Below, piece by piece: positions 23,108 through 35,067 of a stretch of DNA of 64,000 bases. The notes under the pieces were generated by a model. The model worked only from the letters and a program-made list of their open reading frames with translations. It had not been told where the DNA came from and searched no databases. Origin of the DNA: Enoplolaimus lenunculus (taxonomy: Eukaryota > Nematoda > Enoplea > Enoplida > Thoracostomopsidae). The position numbers and the translations under genes were made by a program. The stretch is taken from contig JASANG010002239.1 of the NCBI GenBank assembly GCA_030248215.1, positions 1 through 64,000 on the forward strand. The letters are read 5' to 3'. Every line of letters begins with the position of its first letter. Position 1 is the stretch's first letter.

Positions 23108-24749
23108 CCCTCAACGGCCCGGCAAAATTTTCACCTTAATCAGCCCAACGGTCTACATATGTAGACAACACAACTAGCGTTAGTTTTGGCTTATCTCAGG
23201 GTGCTCTCCTCCTTTAACTGGCTTGAGACAGTCAGAACTAGTGTTCTGGCGGAGTTCCACCCGCTCCCCGTCCAGCCTCCCACTGCGGGCGCGTTGTCCA
23301 GTTAAACACAGTCGTTGCACGTTATGGTGCGATTCATGTGGTCCTTGCACACTCGTTTTCCACATGACGAACAGCTCAATCTCGTAGAATTGCGACAACT
23401 TGTGACCTGACATTTGGTCGGTTTACCAGATGTAGAAGGTTCGTTTCGCTTTTGAGGCAGCCCGTAAGCCATAAATGAATCCTTTGATTTTGCGTAAATT
23501 TTTTCACTACTGTAACGTTTGGTCATATTGTCTTGCGCTAGTTGTTCGGCTACTTTTTTCATGAAAACATTGCGTGACTTTTGATATCCGTTGTTTCATG
23601 ACAATGAATGCGTTGTGCAACGGTACTTAGCAGGTTTCGCCGGCATGTACGCTCGCCCCGGTGCATATCCTCTATACCCGTAGAGCTGTTCATCTACTGT
23701 AAGTGATTCGGACGGTATATAATGAAGACGTAAGTTGGACTGAAATAGGTCCCAAACATCTCGTATAGCAGCCATTTTGTCACTTTTTTGACGCTCCCGG
23801 CGAGTCAGTTTGTTGTCGAATGTTACATTTTCCAGCAACTGTTTCATTCTGTTTTTTGACAGCGCGCAGCGGTAAAAGGGCCTGCTGTCGTTTTTGGTGA
23901 ATAGTGAAGCCACTGGAGACATGTTATCGCGATCTGCACCAGCTCTGATTACCACCCCAAGCCAAGCTTTCAGCTCGCACATTGGTAGCGTTGAAAAATT
24001 GCGCGCCCGCAGTCGCCTACTAGTGAGTCGCTGAATTGTATGTAAAATGGGCTCGTTTATATAAAGATAAAATGCTTGTGACTCTGTTGTAGGGTTTACT
24101 GCAGTGCCTTCGCGAAAGCGAATTATATTTCTAGCTAACACACGGACAGGCGGTGTTGTAGAATGCCACTCAACACCCGTCGCTGACAAAAACACATTAC
24201 TTCCACTAGAAGTCTCGTCCATATCGCTCAACTCACTACTAGATGCGTCCGATTGTTTTTGTAATTCACCATCACTATCTTGCTCATAAATAGCAGCCTC
24301 TTCACTACTGCATTGACCTAACTCAACTGATTCTGAGTCGTCATTTGAACTATTGTCGTCCGGTTTGTCATCTTCTGTCTCTGAATCACTTGGTTCTAAT
24401 ACACGTCGTACGACCTCAGTCAAAGATAATTTATGCAAACCTGACATTTCCCTGACTTTACCTCACCATACAAAACCGTGTGTAAGAACAAAACGTTCCA
24501 ATTCTTGTCAAAACTCAAACTATGATCAAATCAACATCTGTCTACATATGTAGGCGGTCGGGTTATATAGGTATATGACTCACTGTACAGCAAACTTTTG
24601 TTCCCACAATGCTATAAGTTTTTTATACTACTATAACAGAATAATTATCGATGGAAATTAAACAATAGATTCTTAACTATAGCACCTGCCGAACAATCAA
24701 TTGTCGAACTGGTTATGTCTACATATGTAGACTGTCGGGCCATTGAGGG
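23108..24749 (-). mobile_element. piggyBac-family element, internally deleted
   Basis: TTAA flanks both sides (23104-23107, 24750-24753). Ends are CCCTCAACGGCCCGGC and the complement of CCCTCAATGGCCCGAC, 14 of 16 matching. The 16 bp palindrome GTCTACATATGTAGAC lies near both ends (23151, 24717) with a 15/16 copy at 24540; these are likely transposase-binding sites. Total 1642 bp against about 2.4 kb for a full element. Confidence 0.93.
23302..24447 (-). pseudogene. piggyBac transposase remnant lacking most of the DDD core
   Basis: Frame 24447-23596 (283 codons) starts with an acidic Ser/Asp/Glu-rich segment, then the DDE_Tnp_1_7 N-terminal region (LKAWLGVVIRAGADRDNMSP) and the first catalytic Asp in LTVDEQLYGYRG (residue 252). 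The frame breaks after KPAKY, where the family normally continues into the rest of the catalytic core. The next recognisable part, at 23562-23302 in another frame, is already the C-terminus: FMKKVAEQL and a Cys/His-rich zinc-binding tail (CSSCGKRVCKDH...CNDC). About 200 residues including the second and third Asp are missing. Gene order and ends show it was once an autonomous cut-and-paste element that targets TTAA. Confidence 0.92.
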
Positions 24750-24753
24750 TTAA

Positions 24754-25003
24754 ACATAAGTGTAAGCCTAAGTAAAAATTTAGTCGAAAGTTTAAGCTTT
24801 ACTCCATAGCAGTCTCACGGCAAAACGGTCCGCCCCTGATCTTACACGTCGGTTCAGTTACACAAACCGCACCTCATTAGGCTTATCCTTGCGCTCTGGG
24901 TTAGGCTCACGCTTTAGGCATAGGCTTATCCTTGCGCGTAGGTTTACGCTTATGCTTAGGAATATGCTTATACTACTGTTACGGACTCCATAGATATACA
25001 TTG
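24754..25003. mobile_element. MITE A fragments beside piggyBac
   Basis: 24760-24850 keeps GTAAGCCTAAG, the GTTTAAGC block and GGTCCGCCCCTGATC. 24880-25003 keeps TTAGGC variants and AATATGCTTATACTACTG. The ends are lost; order suggests two broken copies. Confidence 0.6.
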
Positions 25004-25672
25004 ACCGTGTAACTGAAAAATTGTATGTACCGTTGGGCTCGGAAAACGAGAAAAGTAGAAAATTCAAGCGCATACCTTTTCCTTTGGTTTGCTAGGCAAC
25101 CTGGAAAATGTATGGATAAAGTTCCGGAAACGGAAAGTAAAATAGCGGAAAAGCTAAACGCATAGGTTTTACTTTTCTAGCAAGGATGGGAAGGCGCGTT
25201 TGGTAGGCTTTGAAGGAATATTGGGATAAGTCAGTTTGTTTCAGAAAACGGAAAAACCGGAAAAGTGGAAAATTCAAACCTAACACGGATAAGAAGGCGC
25301 AGGTTCGCAGGTTTGAAAGGAAACTTGATATGTATTCACTCGGTTCAGGAAACGGAAAAAGTGGAAAATTCAAACATTTATGCTTTCGCTTGGTTTGATA
25401 ATTTTGGTAACGAAGATTAATAATGCAGGTGAAGTTTGGAAACGGAAAACCAAAATCACGGAATACTTAAACCAGTATAGGTTTTAACCTTTCTTGCAGG
25501 AATCAGACAGTGTGGTTGTGTTGGCTTGGAATGAAAACTTGGATGTCTCCGTTCGGTTCGAAAACAGAAAAAGTGGAAAATTCAAATCGGCATGTTTTCC
25601 ATTAGTTTGCTGGAAACCTTAGACATTTTGGTGCAGTTGGGAAAACATGAAAACTGGTATAGCGGAAAAGTT

Positions 25673-25880
25673 GGCCAATGTAAAGAACAGGGGCGGAACA
25701 GTAAAATAAGCATATTCCTAAGACTAAGCCTATGCCTAAGCCTAAGCGTAACAATGATCATATTCCTAAGTCTAAAGTCTAAGCCTAAGCCTACACCAGG
25801 CAAAACATTAGTCTAAAGCTTAAGCTTACTCAACTGCAGGCCGACAGAAAAACGTTCTGCCCCTGATCTTTACATGGGCC
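25673..25880. mobile_element. MITE A copy inside the satellite
   Basis: GGCCAATGTAAAGAACAGGG to CTTTACATGGGCC. Flanks GAAAAGTT and GAAAATTT (7/8). Confidence 0.9.
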
Positions 25881-26102
25881 GAAAATTTGAACACCTGGAT
25901 AGTGAAAAACAAAAGCTTGCTTAGATTTTGTTTGGAAACAGGGAAAAGTAGAAAATTCAAAAGCCGAGGGTTTCCCCACTATGGGGAACATTTCAGGTGT
26001 TTGTTTTGGTTGGCAAACAGGAAAACGTGAAAAATTTAAAGGTTTAAATTTTCCATGGATTGGTAGTTCAAACCTGACGGGCGAAAATTTCTTTGAAAAA
26101 TT

Positions 26103-26268
26103 GGCCAATGTTAAGAACAGAAGCGTAACAGTATTATAAGCATATTCCTAAGCCTAAGTCTAAGCGTAAGCCTAAGCCTAAGCCAAGCAAAAAAATTAGT
26201 CTAAAGCTTAAGCTTACTCAACTGCAGGCCGACAGAAAAACTTTCCGTCCCTGATCTATACATGGGCC
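26103..26268. mobile_element. MITE A copy inside the satellite
   Basis: GGCCAATGTTAAGAACAG to CTATACATGGGCC. Flanks are A-rich and similar. Confidence 0.85.
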
Positions 26269-26613
26269 CAAAAAATTGGAAAAGCGAGAAATTCGAAGAT
26301 CTAAGGTGACCCTGGGTTGGTTGACAAAACTAAACGCTTGAGTTTTGTTTGTAAAACGGTAAAAGCGAAAAATTCATAGGCCACTGTTTCAACAGTTTGG
26401 TAGGAAAACCCAAGCGAGGAGTTTTTGCTTAGCAAACGGAAAAAGCGTAACATTTCAACGCTTAGGTTTGCCCAAAATGGCTTGGTATAGGAAAAATCTG
26501 AAGCGTAGGTTTTGTTTGAAGAACAGAAGTGAAAAAATCAGTCGTTACAATTTCTTTCATTTGGTGTTATGGAAATGCTCTCTTCCTCCGTTAGCTCATC
26601 CCTCTATCGATTA

Positions 26614-27059
26614 CTGTATTGACCCGAATAAGAGGGGAAGGGATAATAAGAGGGGGGTCCCCATTTTGAGTCCGGATCAATTGGAGTCCGTATCCCTAAT
26701 AAGAGTCCGTAAGCGGAGAGAGTCCATAAACCCTAATTAGAGTCCATAAATGTCAAATAACCCTAATTATGGCGCATAAATGACTCCAGGACCAAATAAT
26801 TTGAGTTCGAAACTTTAAAGCGTACTTAAATTTTGAAAGTACATTCCTAAGTATAGCCTTGTATTATCGCTCAAGCTATTGACACAAGACAAATAAACGT
26901 TTAATTCAGCGGATAATTGCAGTACTGGATATATATCAGTAACGAACGGCGGCGGAGCGTGGGTTAAAACTAAATAACAGTCTGTAACCGAATAACAAGG
27001 GGGTACCCTCTGGAGAGGCCAAATAAATATCAGCCCTCCTCTTATTCGGGCCACTACAG
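26614..27059. mobile_element. MITE D copy 2, TA target
   Basis: CTGTATTGACCCGAATAAGA to CTTATTCGGGCCACTACAG with TA on both sides, 446 bp, full length. Confidence 0.9.
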
Positions 27060-27420
27060 TACGTGTTGGATTATCATTTTGGATACTGTTGACCTGCAAT
27101 AGGCTCAGGTAAAAATGTAATCTATAGCCCAGAGAAGCATTGCCAAACGGGGGGGGGGCAGGTTAAAACACCTCTATCCAATAGAACACAATGCAAGAAA
27201 AATTTTCTGTGTGGTTGGTTTCATTTTTCTCATTTTCTAGACAAATCTTGCACTTCTGATCTTGTGTACCGAACCGAGGAATCCCTAAGCGTTTGAATAT
27301 TCAACTTTTCTCGTTTTCGCAACAAAAGCTACACTTAAAGATATTTCTTCCTATCAAACTGGAATAATCCTAAACGTTTGAGTTTTCCATTTTCCCGTTT
27401 TCTAAACAATTCCCCGGCGT

Positions 27421-27784
27421 ATACTTTTCCTACTAAACCAAGGAAAATCTAGCCGACGAACACGAGTCCCTGTGCTCCACTCATGACCGCAGATTTGCCA
27501 CCTTTGAAATTAAGAATCCCGTATTCTATACATGGATCATGTTTTACAACACAATTTAAACAAACAACAATGTTTCCCATATTCTGAAAATATATATATT
27601 TATATATATGTATATATAATATATATTATATATACATAAATATTATCTCGAACGTTAGCAATTCTGCGATTTGCTGCGATTTAAAGCCAGATGTTCATTA
27701 TTGCCAAAATTTCTTTTAATTTTCTAGTTTGACGATGTATATGCGTTTTTAAAAAATATTTGTTTTTACGTTGCAGTTGAATTC
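27421..27784. repeat. No gene; (TA)n-rich stretch at 27588-27640
   Basis: Simple TATATA/TATG sequence within otherwise featureless DNA. Confidence 0.6.
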
Positions 27785-27870
27785 CGGGCCAATGTAAAGA
27801 ACAAGGGCGGAACAGTATTATATGCAAATTCCTAAGCCTAAAACCTAAGCCTAAGCCTAAGCGTAGATTG
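27785..27870. mobile_element. MITE A fragment
   Basis: GGGCCAATGTAAAGAACAAG start and GCCTAA units. The other half is missing. Confidence 0.65.
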
Positions 27871-27908
27871 AATATTTGGACTCGTAAACAAAACGCGCGG
27901 GGTGGATA

Positions 27909-28117
27909 CACTGCAAAAAACGGTGAGTCAAATTGACTCTGGCCGAAATAGGCTCTACTGGACTAAACCAACTAAGTCAAATTCGACTCCGCTAGAAATA
28001 AATTCGACTCACTGAGGTGCACGTTTTACTCTGGCGGAGTCGAATTTTACTCGGTTTGTGTAGTCCCGTAGTGCCTATTTCGGATAGAGCTAATTTGACC
28101 CACCATTTTTTGCAGTT
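27909..28117. mobile_element. MITE C copy 3, TA target
   Basis: CACTGCAAAAAACGGTGAG to CACCATTTTTTGCAGTT, TA on both sides. Confidence 0.88.
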
Positions 28118-28265
28118 TAGACAAAGTTAATCACCACAGAAACGGTGTTAAACGCTTCTAGATGGAGTTAAGCCGTTTTTGCACTATCAATCAAATTTAT
28201 AATTGAACAGACGTAATGGTTCTACTAACGTTCTGGTCACGGTTTGTTTATTGGTGTACAACATA

Positions 28266-28372
28266 CACTGCAAAAAATGATGAGTCAAATTGACTGTCTC
28301 CGAAATAAGCTTTCCAGACTACACAAACTGAGTCAAAATTCGGCTCCGCCAGAGTCAAATTCGACTCACAGT
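28266..28372. mobile_element. MITE C copy 4, left half only
   Basis: CACTGCAAAAAATGATGAG start with TA before it. It breaks off at the palindrome centre. Confidence 0.8.
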
Positions 28373-29226
28373 CTGTATGGCTATAACCTTCCCTGTATAT
28401 ATACATTTCCATGTCTTTATGTTTGCCTTTTTTCTTTTTTCTTCAATAAATTTTTGGTGCCGCCGTGTGAAAGTCTTTCAGTTGAGTTTCTGCGCTCTGC
28501 TCATTATAGTTTAAATTTTCAAAAATCATATTTCTAAAAATTGTTACGGGTTTTAAAATTTTCACTGAATGTACTCGGTCCCGTAGCATAGAGGGGAGAT
28601 AGGGGGACATCAGCCCCTCTGGAACAATTTTGGCCCACCAGAAAATTTTCAACCTTGCTTGTAAATCAACGAAAATCCTTGTTTGTTTTTCCTGAAAGTT
28701 TTTTAGGTCCTCTTAGCAATGTTGAGCCAGCTACGAGTCTGCGTGTAACTGTTTAAATACGAATAAGAATTTTGTCAAGTAAAATTTTCACTCCAATTTT
28801 TGCGAAAAAGTGAGTTTGCCGTTTTTATCCTGTGACCTTGTGTCGCAAGCAGAGTAGAACGCGAAAACGTTTTGTTGTATATATTGCACACAGTATGAAA
28901 TTTCAGTACTCAGCTGAGCAAACCTGTAGCCAAGAGGGACAAACAGACGGTTTCAATGACTTACATGCAAGGTTGAAAGCTTTCTACGGTAGAGCAAAAT
29001 TCTTTCACGGGGATCAGAACCCCCCTACCGCCTCTTGCTTACGGATTCGACTATGAAAATATACTACGTTTCTTCTGCGCCGTAGTTGTATGCTGTGACC
29101 CACAAAAAATTTCATTCCACTGTTTTTCAATTTGAATTTAGTGACGAGTACACGATTTAGTTATAGTTTTCAGTATTTCAGTTTTACGAATTTTACACTT
29201 AATACGTTCAGTTTTCGAAAACAGTA
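28373..29226. other. No gene; CCCGTAGC-type MITE scraps
   Basis: 28578-28700 resembles the hAT-like element at 49344 (CCCGTAGCAT...GGGG, ACCTTGCTTGTAAAT), and so does 28960-29040. Nothing else was recognised. Confidence 0.4.
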
Positions 29227-29671
29227 CTGTATTGACCCGAATAAGAGGGGGCTGATATATATTTGGCCTCTCCAGATGGTACACCCCCTTGTTAGTCGGT
29301 TACGAACTATTATTTATTTTGAACCCACGCTCCGCCAACCTTCGTTACTGATATATATCCGGTACTGCAACTATCCGTTGAATTAAATGTTTGTTTGTGT
29401 TGTGTCAATAGCTTGAACGATAATGCAAGGTTATATACGTTGGAATGTACTTTCAAAACTTAAGTACGCTTTAAAGTTTCGAACTCAAATTATTTGGACC
29501 TTGGAGTCATTTATGCGCTACAATTAGGGATACTTGACATATATGAACTCTAATTAAGGTTTAAGGACTCTATCCGCTTACGGACTTTTATTAGGGATAC
29601 GGACTGCTATTGATCGGGACTCAAAATGGGGACCCCCTCTTATTACCCCCCTCTGATTCGGGTCAATACAG
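29227..29671. mobile_element. MITE D copy 3, TA target
   Basis: CTGTATTGACCCGAATAAGA to CTGATTCGGGTCAATACAG with TA on both sides, 445 bp, opposite orientation to copy 2. Confidence 0.9.
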
Positions 29672-29696
29672 TACGGAAATTTTTCGTGAAAACTTC

Positions 29697-29843
29697 GGCC
29701 CATGTAAAGATCAGGAGCGGAATGTTTTTCTATGGGACTAGAAAGCTTAAGCTTTAGACCAATTGTTTAACTTGGCTGAGGCTTAGTCTTAGGCTTAGGA
29801 ATAAGCTTACAATACAGTTCCACCCCTGTTCTCTCCCTTGGCC
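29697..29843. mobile_element. MITE A copy (29.7 kb)
   Basis: GGCCCATGTAAAGATCAGG to CTCCCTTGGCC, short TTAGGC core. No clear duplication. Confidence 0.8.
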
Positions 29844-29910
29844 AAAGCATTTAAAGTGTGGAAAGTTGACGTTATTACTTGTGGTTCAGAAATTTAGAAG
29901 AAATCATGTA

Positions 29911-30173
29911 CACTGCAACTTTTTATGTATTGATTATATAATCAGCGCAGAGAAAGAAATAGTTATTTATGGTTATTTCTGAGTAGCAACAGTAAACATT
30001 AGTTCAATCTGAGCCTCTGAGCTGATTTTGTGGGCTAGTTGATTAAATAATTAATTCAGAGTGAGTTGAATCATTTGAAAATTCTGAGTTCTGACAGTCC
30101 TAATTCAGAGCTCAGACCTCTGAGTGGATTCAACTCCATTCTGAGTTAAAATCAACTCACTGAAATTTACAGT
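29911..30173. mobile_element. TA-target MITE related to family C
   Basis: CACTGCAAC to TTTACAGTG, TA before. The interior has CTGAGTTGATTT-type inverted blocks rather than the family C sequence. Confidence 0.6.
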
Positions 30174-30289
30174 GTGTGTAGAGTGCCGAATCTGACTAGT
30201 TTGAGAACGCGAATAACTACCAGGGACAGCATCAGTCACATGAATACCGATTGAAAAAAAAACTTGGATTGTTTTGTTTATGCTGTACC

Positions 30290-31110
30290 ACCCTAAAACG
30301 GTCAGATTTTAAGAATTTTTGCATAGTTGAGTCTCTCATGACGTTTTTCGATCATTCCGTGCTCAAATTTTAATTTGGATAAGTGCCAAATCAGTTTATT
30401 TGACCATAACACACGAACCAATCGTCTGATAGCAAAGACTTTAGTAAAATTCAACTCGCCGCACCACCAGTACGCCACATTGAATGATACACAATTTATT
30501 TAAGGTTATGACAAAAAAATATCTCGGACCCAACCAAACTAGTGCTTTAAAAATGGAATGTTTCAAAAATTCAAATTTAGGCGTGAAATGGTCAGTGTAC
30601 TGTTCTAACCTGAGACAGATAATATCAATAACTGTGCAGGGTCCCTATTTCAAGTCTGAATCAATTGGAAACGATTTCTTTGGTTCAAATTATCTAATTG
30701 GTCTACATAATAGGGTTATTGACAATTATTTATATTTCATTTAAAATAAAATAAATTAAATGAAAAGAAATAATTGCCAGTTACTCTAATTAGCATATGT
30801 AAATGGTTCCTGCGCCAAGTAAAGTTAATTAAAGAATATGGTTATGCGCAAGGTAAAAAATGTCTCTATTCATAGCAGCATACTAAAAATTTAAAAGTAA
30901 GTATAACATACTTAAATTATTAGTAATGACATTGTTAAGAGGTCCAATCGAGGTGGGTTGAAAAATAAATAAGAGCCCGTAACCGAATAGCTGGTCAGTA
31001 CAGTTGATCTGGGAAGCTCAAATATATATGCAAAAGTTTTTCAAAATCGGCACTTTTTTGGAGGAACGCTGGCTAGGAGGATTAACCGAAAATACTCCGA
31101 AATTTCCCAA
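30290..31110. mobile_element. Foldback element (57.4 kb family) split by a MITE D
   Basis: 30300-30480 matches the left arm and 30495-30597 plus 31004-31110 the right arm of the foldback at 57403-57888. The arms are diverged. A family D copy (30600-31003) interrupts the right arm. Confidence 0.65.
30600..31003. mobile_element. MITE D copy 4, old, nested in a foldback
   Basis: CTGTTCTAACCTGAG at the left, CCGAATAGCTGGTCAGTACAG at the right, TA at the left. Strongly diverged from copies 1-3. Confidence 0.55.
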
Positions 31111-31334
31111 AAACAAACAATCCAATCGAGAAACAACATTAGGACGTATGTTTGTGTCCACAAACTCCACTAAGTTAATAAATTTGCACAAAGTCGAGTT
31201 TTTAAAATTGATTCTGTCTTCAAATACCAGGTACCTTTTTAGATCCGCGCATCCATTTCAAGGGGTTTGGGATCACTAAACACGATCCTGTATATTCTTC
31301 AATTGTAATATGCTGCTTCCACATTTGAAATTTC

Positions 31335-31515
31335 GGCCCATGTAAAGATCACGGGCGGAACGTTTTTCTCTGGGAATAGAATAGAGTAAGCTAACGCTTT
31401 AGTGTTTTTTGCTTGGCTACGGCTTAGGCTTAGGCTTAAGAATATGATCATTTTTACGTTTAGGCTTAGGCTTAGGCTTTAGGCTTTGTAATGTGCTTAT
31501 AATACTGTTTCGCCC
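31335..31515. mobile_element. MITE A copy (31.3 kb)
   Basis: GGCCCATGTAAAGATCACGG start. TTAGGC core with ACTGTTTCGCCCCGCTCTGTA at the end; the terminal GGCC is lost. Confidence 0.8.
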
Positions 31516-32658
31516 CGCTCTGTAGAGTGAGCGAATCTTTAAATGTTTATTTATCTGATTTAACTTCAAGTCTAAGGTCATCAATTACTTATCAGTGGCT
31601 TTAAGGCAATTTTGCTGTTTGTTTGTTTTTATTATTAAATCAGTTCGGTTTCGAATGTCTTAAAATCATATTTACAAATTGTTCTAAAAGTTCAATTTGT
31701 CTATGTAATATGATCAGTAGAGGTCATGAGAAGCTAAAATATACGTGTACGATTCTAAACTAACATCATTTTTGGACAACTGCCGCTGCTGGCGGTGCTT
31801 GGTTTTCTCCAACCATATTTACCCTTTCGAGTGGCATAATACCCCCCTTGGTCGTATTTTTGCTCGTACCATATTTTTTGTTTTTCCGAACAGAGCAAAA
31901 CCGGATATAGAAATACTACAGGATACCGGAACCAGAGCCGGACAGTGAATTAATTACAAGAACCATAACGGGATGTCAACCAACCTTTACTATGCAGTTT
32001 AGATTAATGTCTTGAAACAAGTGATGAATATTTTCTATTTGTTAATTATCTTGTTTCCAGGATGCGACCGTAATGATAAAATACCGGAACGGGAAAAGTA
32101 AAAAACCGGAACGGGAAAATAAAAATACTTGTTACCGAAAAATTCATTTTTAACCCTATTTTTATCGCTTTTAATGCTGTAAACACACTATTTGGAATGC
32201 TAAAATCCTGAAACAAATGCAGTATGCGGGGACATACGATAAATTGTGGAGTATGGCACAAAATGGAAATTTTAGCAATACACACTCAGACAATATTAGA
32301 AAACAAGTTAGAATAATATGGGAATTTTTCTTAAATTTTCGAATGAGAAAAATTTTCACTACCGAAAATACCGGAAACTTAAATTATGATTGAAGGCAGT
32401 TGCTTTATGTATTTTAATTCTTGTATTTATTTGAAGTTAAACGAAATAAATTGTTTAAATTCATTGATATAATCAGTTGATTTTCAAATATGTTTGCGGT
32501 TTTACTATGTTGGTTTCGGTTCGTCTTCGTACGCTTTGAGCTTATTAGGACATAGACGCAGCTTAAGCCAACAATTTTCCCCCAAGTTTGATCAAGTGTT
32601 CATACTTTCGACGACACTTTATTAAATATATATACCCGTAGTCAAGAATAAACATCAT
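31516..32658. other. No recognisable gene
   Basis: Contains scattered ACCGGAAC/GGGAAAA phrases (31900-32370) that look like a decayed hAT-type repeat. Confidence 0.4.
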
Positions 32659-32830
32659 AGCCCATGTATAGAACACGGCCGGATCGTTTTCGTGCGGGGC
32701 TGCAATAAAGTCAGTTCAAGCTTCAGACCAACTTTTTGCTTAGGATTAGGCTTAGGCTGAGGAATAGGCTCATCCTTACGCTTAGGGTTACCTTATGAAT
32801 ATACTTACTGTTCCGGCCCTGTTCTATAGT
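32659..32830. mobile_element. MITE A copy (32.7 kb)
   Basis: AGCCCATGTATAGAACACGG to ACTGTTCCGGCCCTGTTCTA, sub-type shared with 22144. Confidence 0.75.
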
Positions 32831-35067
32831 AAACCTGCCTTATTGTGACACCTTCACATAAGTGACACTTTTCTGGTGTACTGCTGAAATACATGTGTTC
32901 GGGTACATTCTAAGTATTGAAAAAAAGACACGTTATGCAAGTATATATAAGCAACTGTGAGGCGTATTTTTGTTTCATGTGTGTTTTTGTTACTACAATA
33001 TGTTAGTTAAAGTTGCGCAGATGTTCAACGCACGATATCACAGTGATTTTTATTTCATCGAATACAATTTTTATACTTTATCATAGGGACACGGTAGTGT
33101 CACTATTATATGTTTCTTCCAAAAGTGTTCACGTCTCTCTTATGTTTCTATCAAAAGTGTATTATTTCTACTATTTGGTTTTGGTGGTATTTATATACAA
33201 ACGTATGTCACTCAAGATCATGGCAACCGGTGTTCATGCGCTATATTTAAAGAACAAATTGTCGAAGTATTAAACGAAAACGTTTTCATAAGAATCGGAA
33301 GCGCAAAGTTTCGCCTTCGTATGTGGATTCAAATCTTGTCGCTAGGTGTTCTACAGAATCGTAGATTGTAACAATCCAATTTTTTATGTGCTACATAAGT
33401 TATCTCAACCATATACGTTAAGCTATTTATTTAACGAAAATACTATTGTTTAGTACGTATATATGCGAAACATGTTAAATGGACAATTACGAAAAACATT
33501 AGCTTATATATGATTACAAATTAGTAACATTGCTAGTTTTTTATGTGTATTTTTTTACCAAGGCGCGTTTTTGAAAACGTAGACGTAACCTCAAGTTGTC
33601 GAAAACTGTTTATTTACGAGCTAGAACCTTATGGCTGCAAAGCTTTTCATTCAAAGTAGTGGTCCCTTAAAGTTTAACATTTTATTATATAAAACATACA
33701 AACCTTCTCCAAATTTGTGCAACGAATAACATCAGTAAAGCTAATATTTTGCAAATATGTGAATGATAGAGACTCTTTATAAATCTGTGCGTGTTTTAAT
33801 AATTTTTTCGGTCATCTCTTGAATCGTTAGCCATGCAAATATGAAAATAGTACCGTTGAACTCGGTCGTCGAGATCTGTGTGACGCCGTGGTGGATGCAG
33901 GAATTTCAAAAGGATCGGTCGCTCAACGTATAATAGTGTAAAAAAGACGAGAGCGAAGTCGAACGCTAATTTAATGCTGAATCTTAATCCAAAACCTTTC
34001 TCTTGATTCAAGTTGTGGTGGTTCAGGCCGGAATGGCACCCACTGCATCCGCCAGTGGTATGAGAGACACTTTTTATTAATTAATTCGTAGTAGGTGTCT
34101 AGATTTTACATTCGCGTGGGTTTTTTTCTAAACCTAGATTTCTATTTAAGCTTAAAGTTTACGCGTAAAGTACAGATATCAGTTTTGATTTACTGCTCGA
34201 TGTATTATTGGTAGCACCAAGTTGAGCACTGAAATGTCCAAAACTCGGTTTAGAATATTTGAAGAAATTTTGACTTGCAAAATTAACACCATTAATTTAA
34301 TAACGTTCCCAAGACAAGCAGTCTCTTTCAAAAACGTGACGCTCGAACACAGCGGGCTCTCATTATGGTATGAGCCGGCCCGGATTTTTCAGGCCCACGC
34401 CCGGCCGCCTTAGTTTTTTGTTTTCGAAACGAAAACAATAATAAGTTACAAAACAAACCTTATAGTCGCGGATTCGAAGTTTTGACTGGGGATGAAATTG
34501 CATTATTAGAATTTTTTGTACAATTAAGAAGAAACGAACAAAAGTGTGTTTCAAGCAATTTTCCACGTCCGCATGTTGATGCAAATGCGTATTCAGCATG
34601 TTTCACAAAATATTTGTTGTAGCCATATTTTTCAATGCTGCGCATTCCAATTATATATTTAACTCAATTCATGTGTGAAATACAAAATTGAAAGTATCGG
34701 AATCAGTATTCTTCCAAACTACCGATTTCAATACCGATACGGATGTATTGGTTCTACACTACTATGCAGCATAAAATCAGTTTTCACTAGAGCAAGTACT
34801 TATCAACTGTATTGATTTTCTATCTGAATTCAAACAATTTATATGAATTGAAATATATTAGCATTATAAATTGAGCGAGTTACCTAATAAATAAAAATGA
34901 AATTAGAAAAGCGCGGATTTTGTGATTATAAAAATGTAGTTGGAAATTTTCATGAAAATATAGCTTAACAGTTCTAAAGCAATTATAACGTGAGTATATA
35001 TAACTTAAACTTGAATATTTTCGCACTTAAGGTAAATTTACATCTAATTTCTTCCTAAAGTTAAGTA
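32831..35067. other. No recognisable gene
   Basis: AT-rich sequence. The frames at 33013 and 34222 have no recognisable motif or start context. Confidence 0.4.

Larger units (their letters stand above)
25020..27420. repeat. Decayed satellite of about 95-120 bp units, invaded by MITEs
   Basis: The phrase GGAAACGGAAAAAGTGGAAAATTCAAA and variants recurs near 25045, 25130, 25255, 25350, 25440, 25560, 25940, 26020, 26280, 26360 and 26440. After 27200 the same phrase appears inverted (TTTTCCCGTTTTC near 27390). Three MITEs split the array. The open frames here are by-products. Confidence 0.65.

Noticed and set aside
23180-23413. Minus-strand ORF at the piggyBac tail
   Set aside because: Partly overlaps the zinc-binding tail in another frame; not a separate gene.
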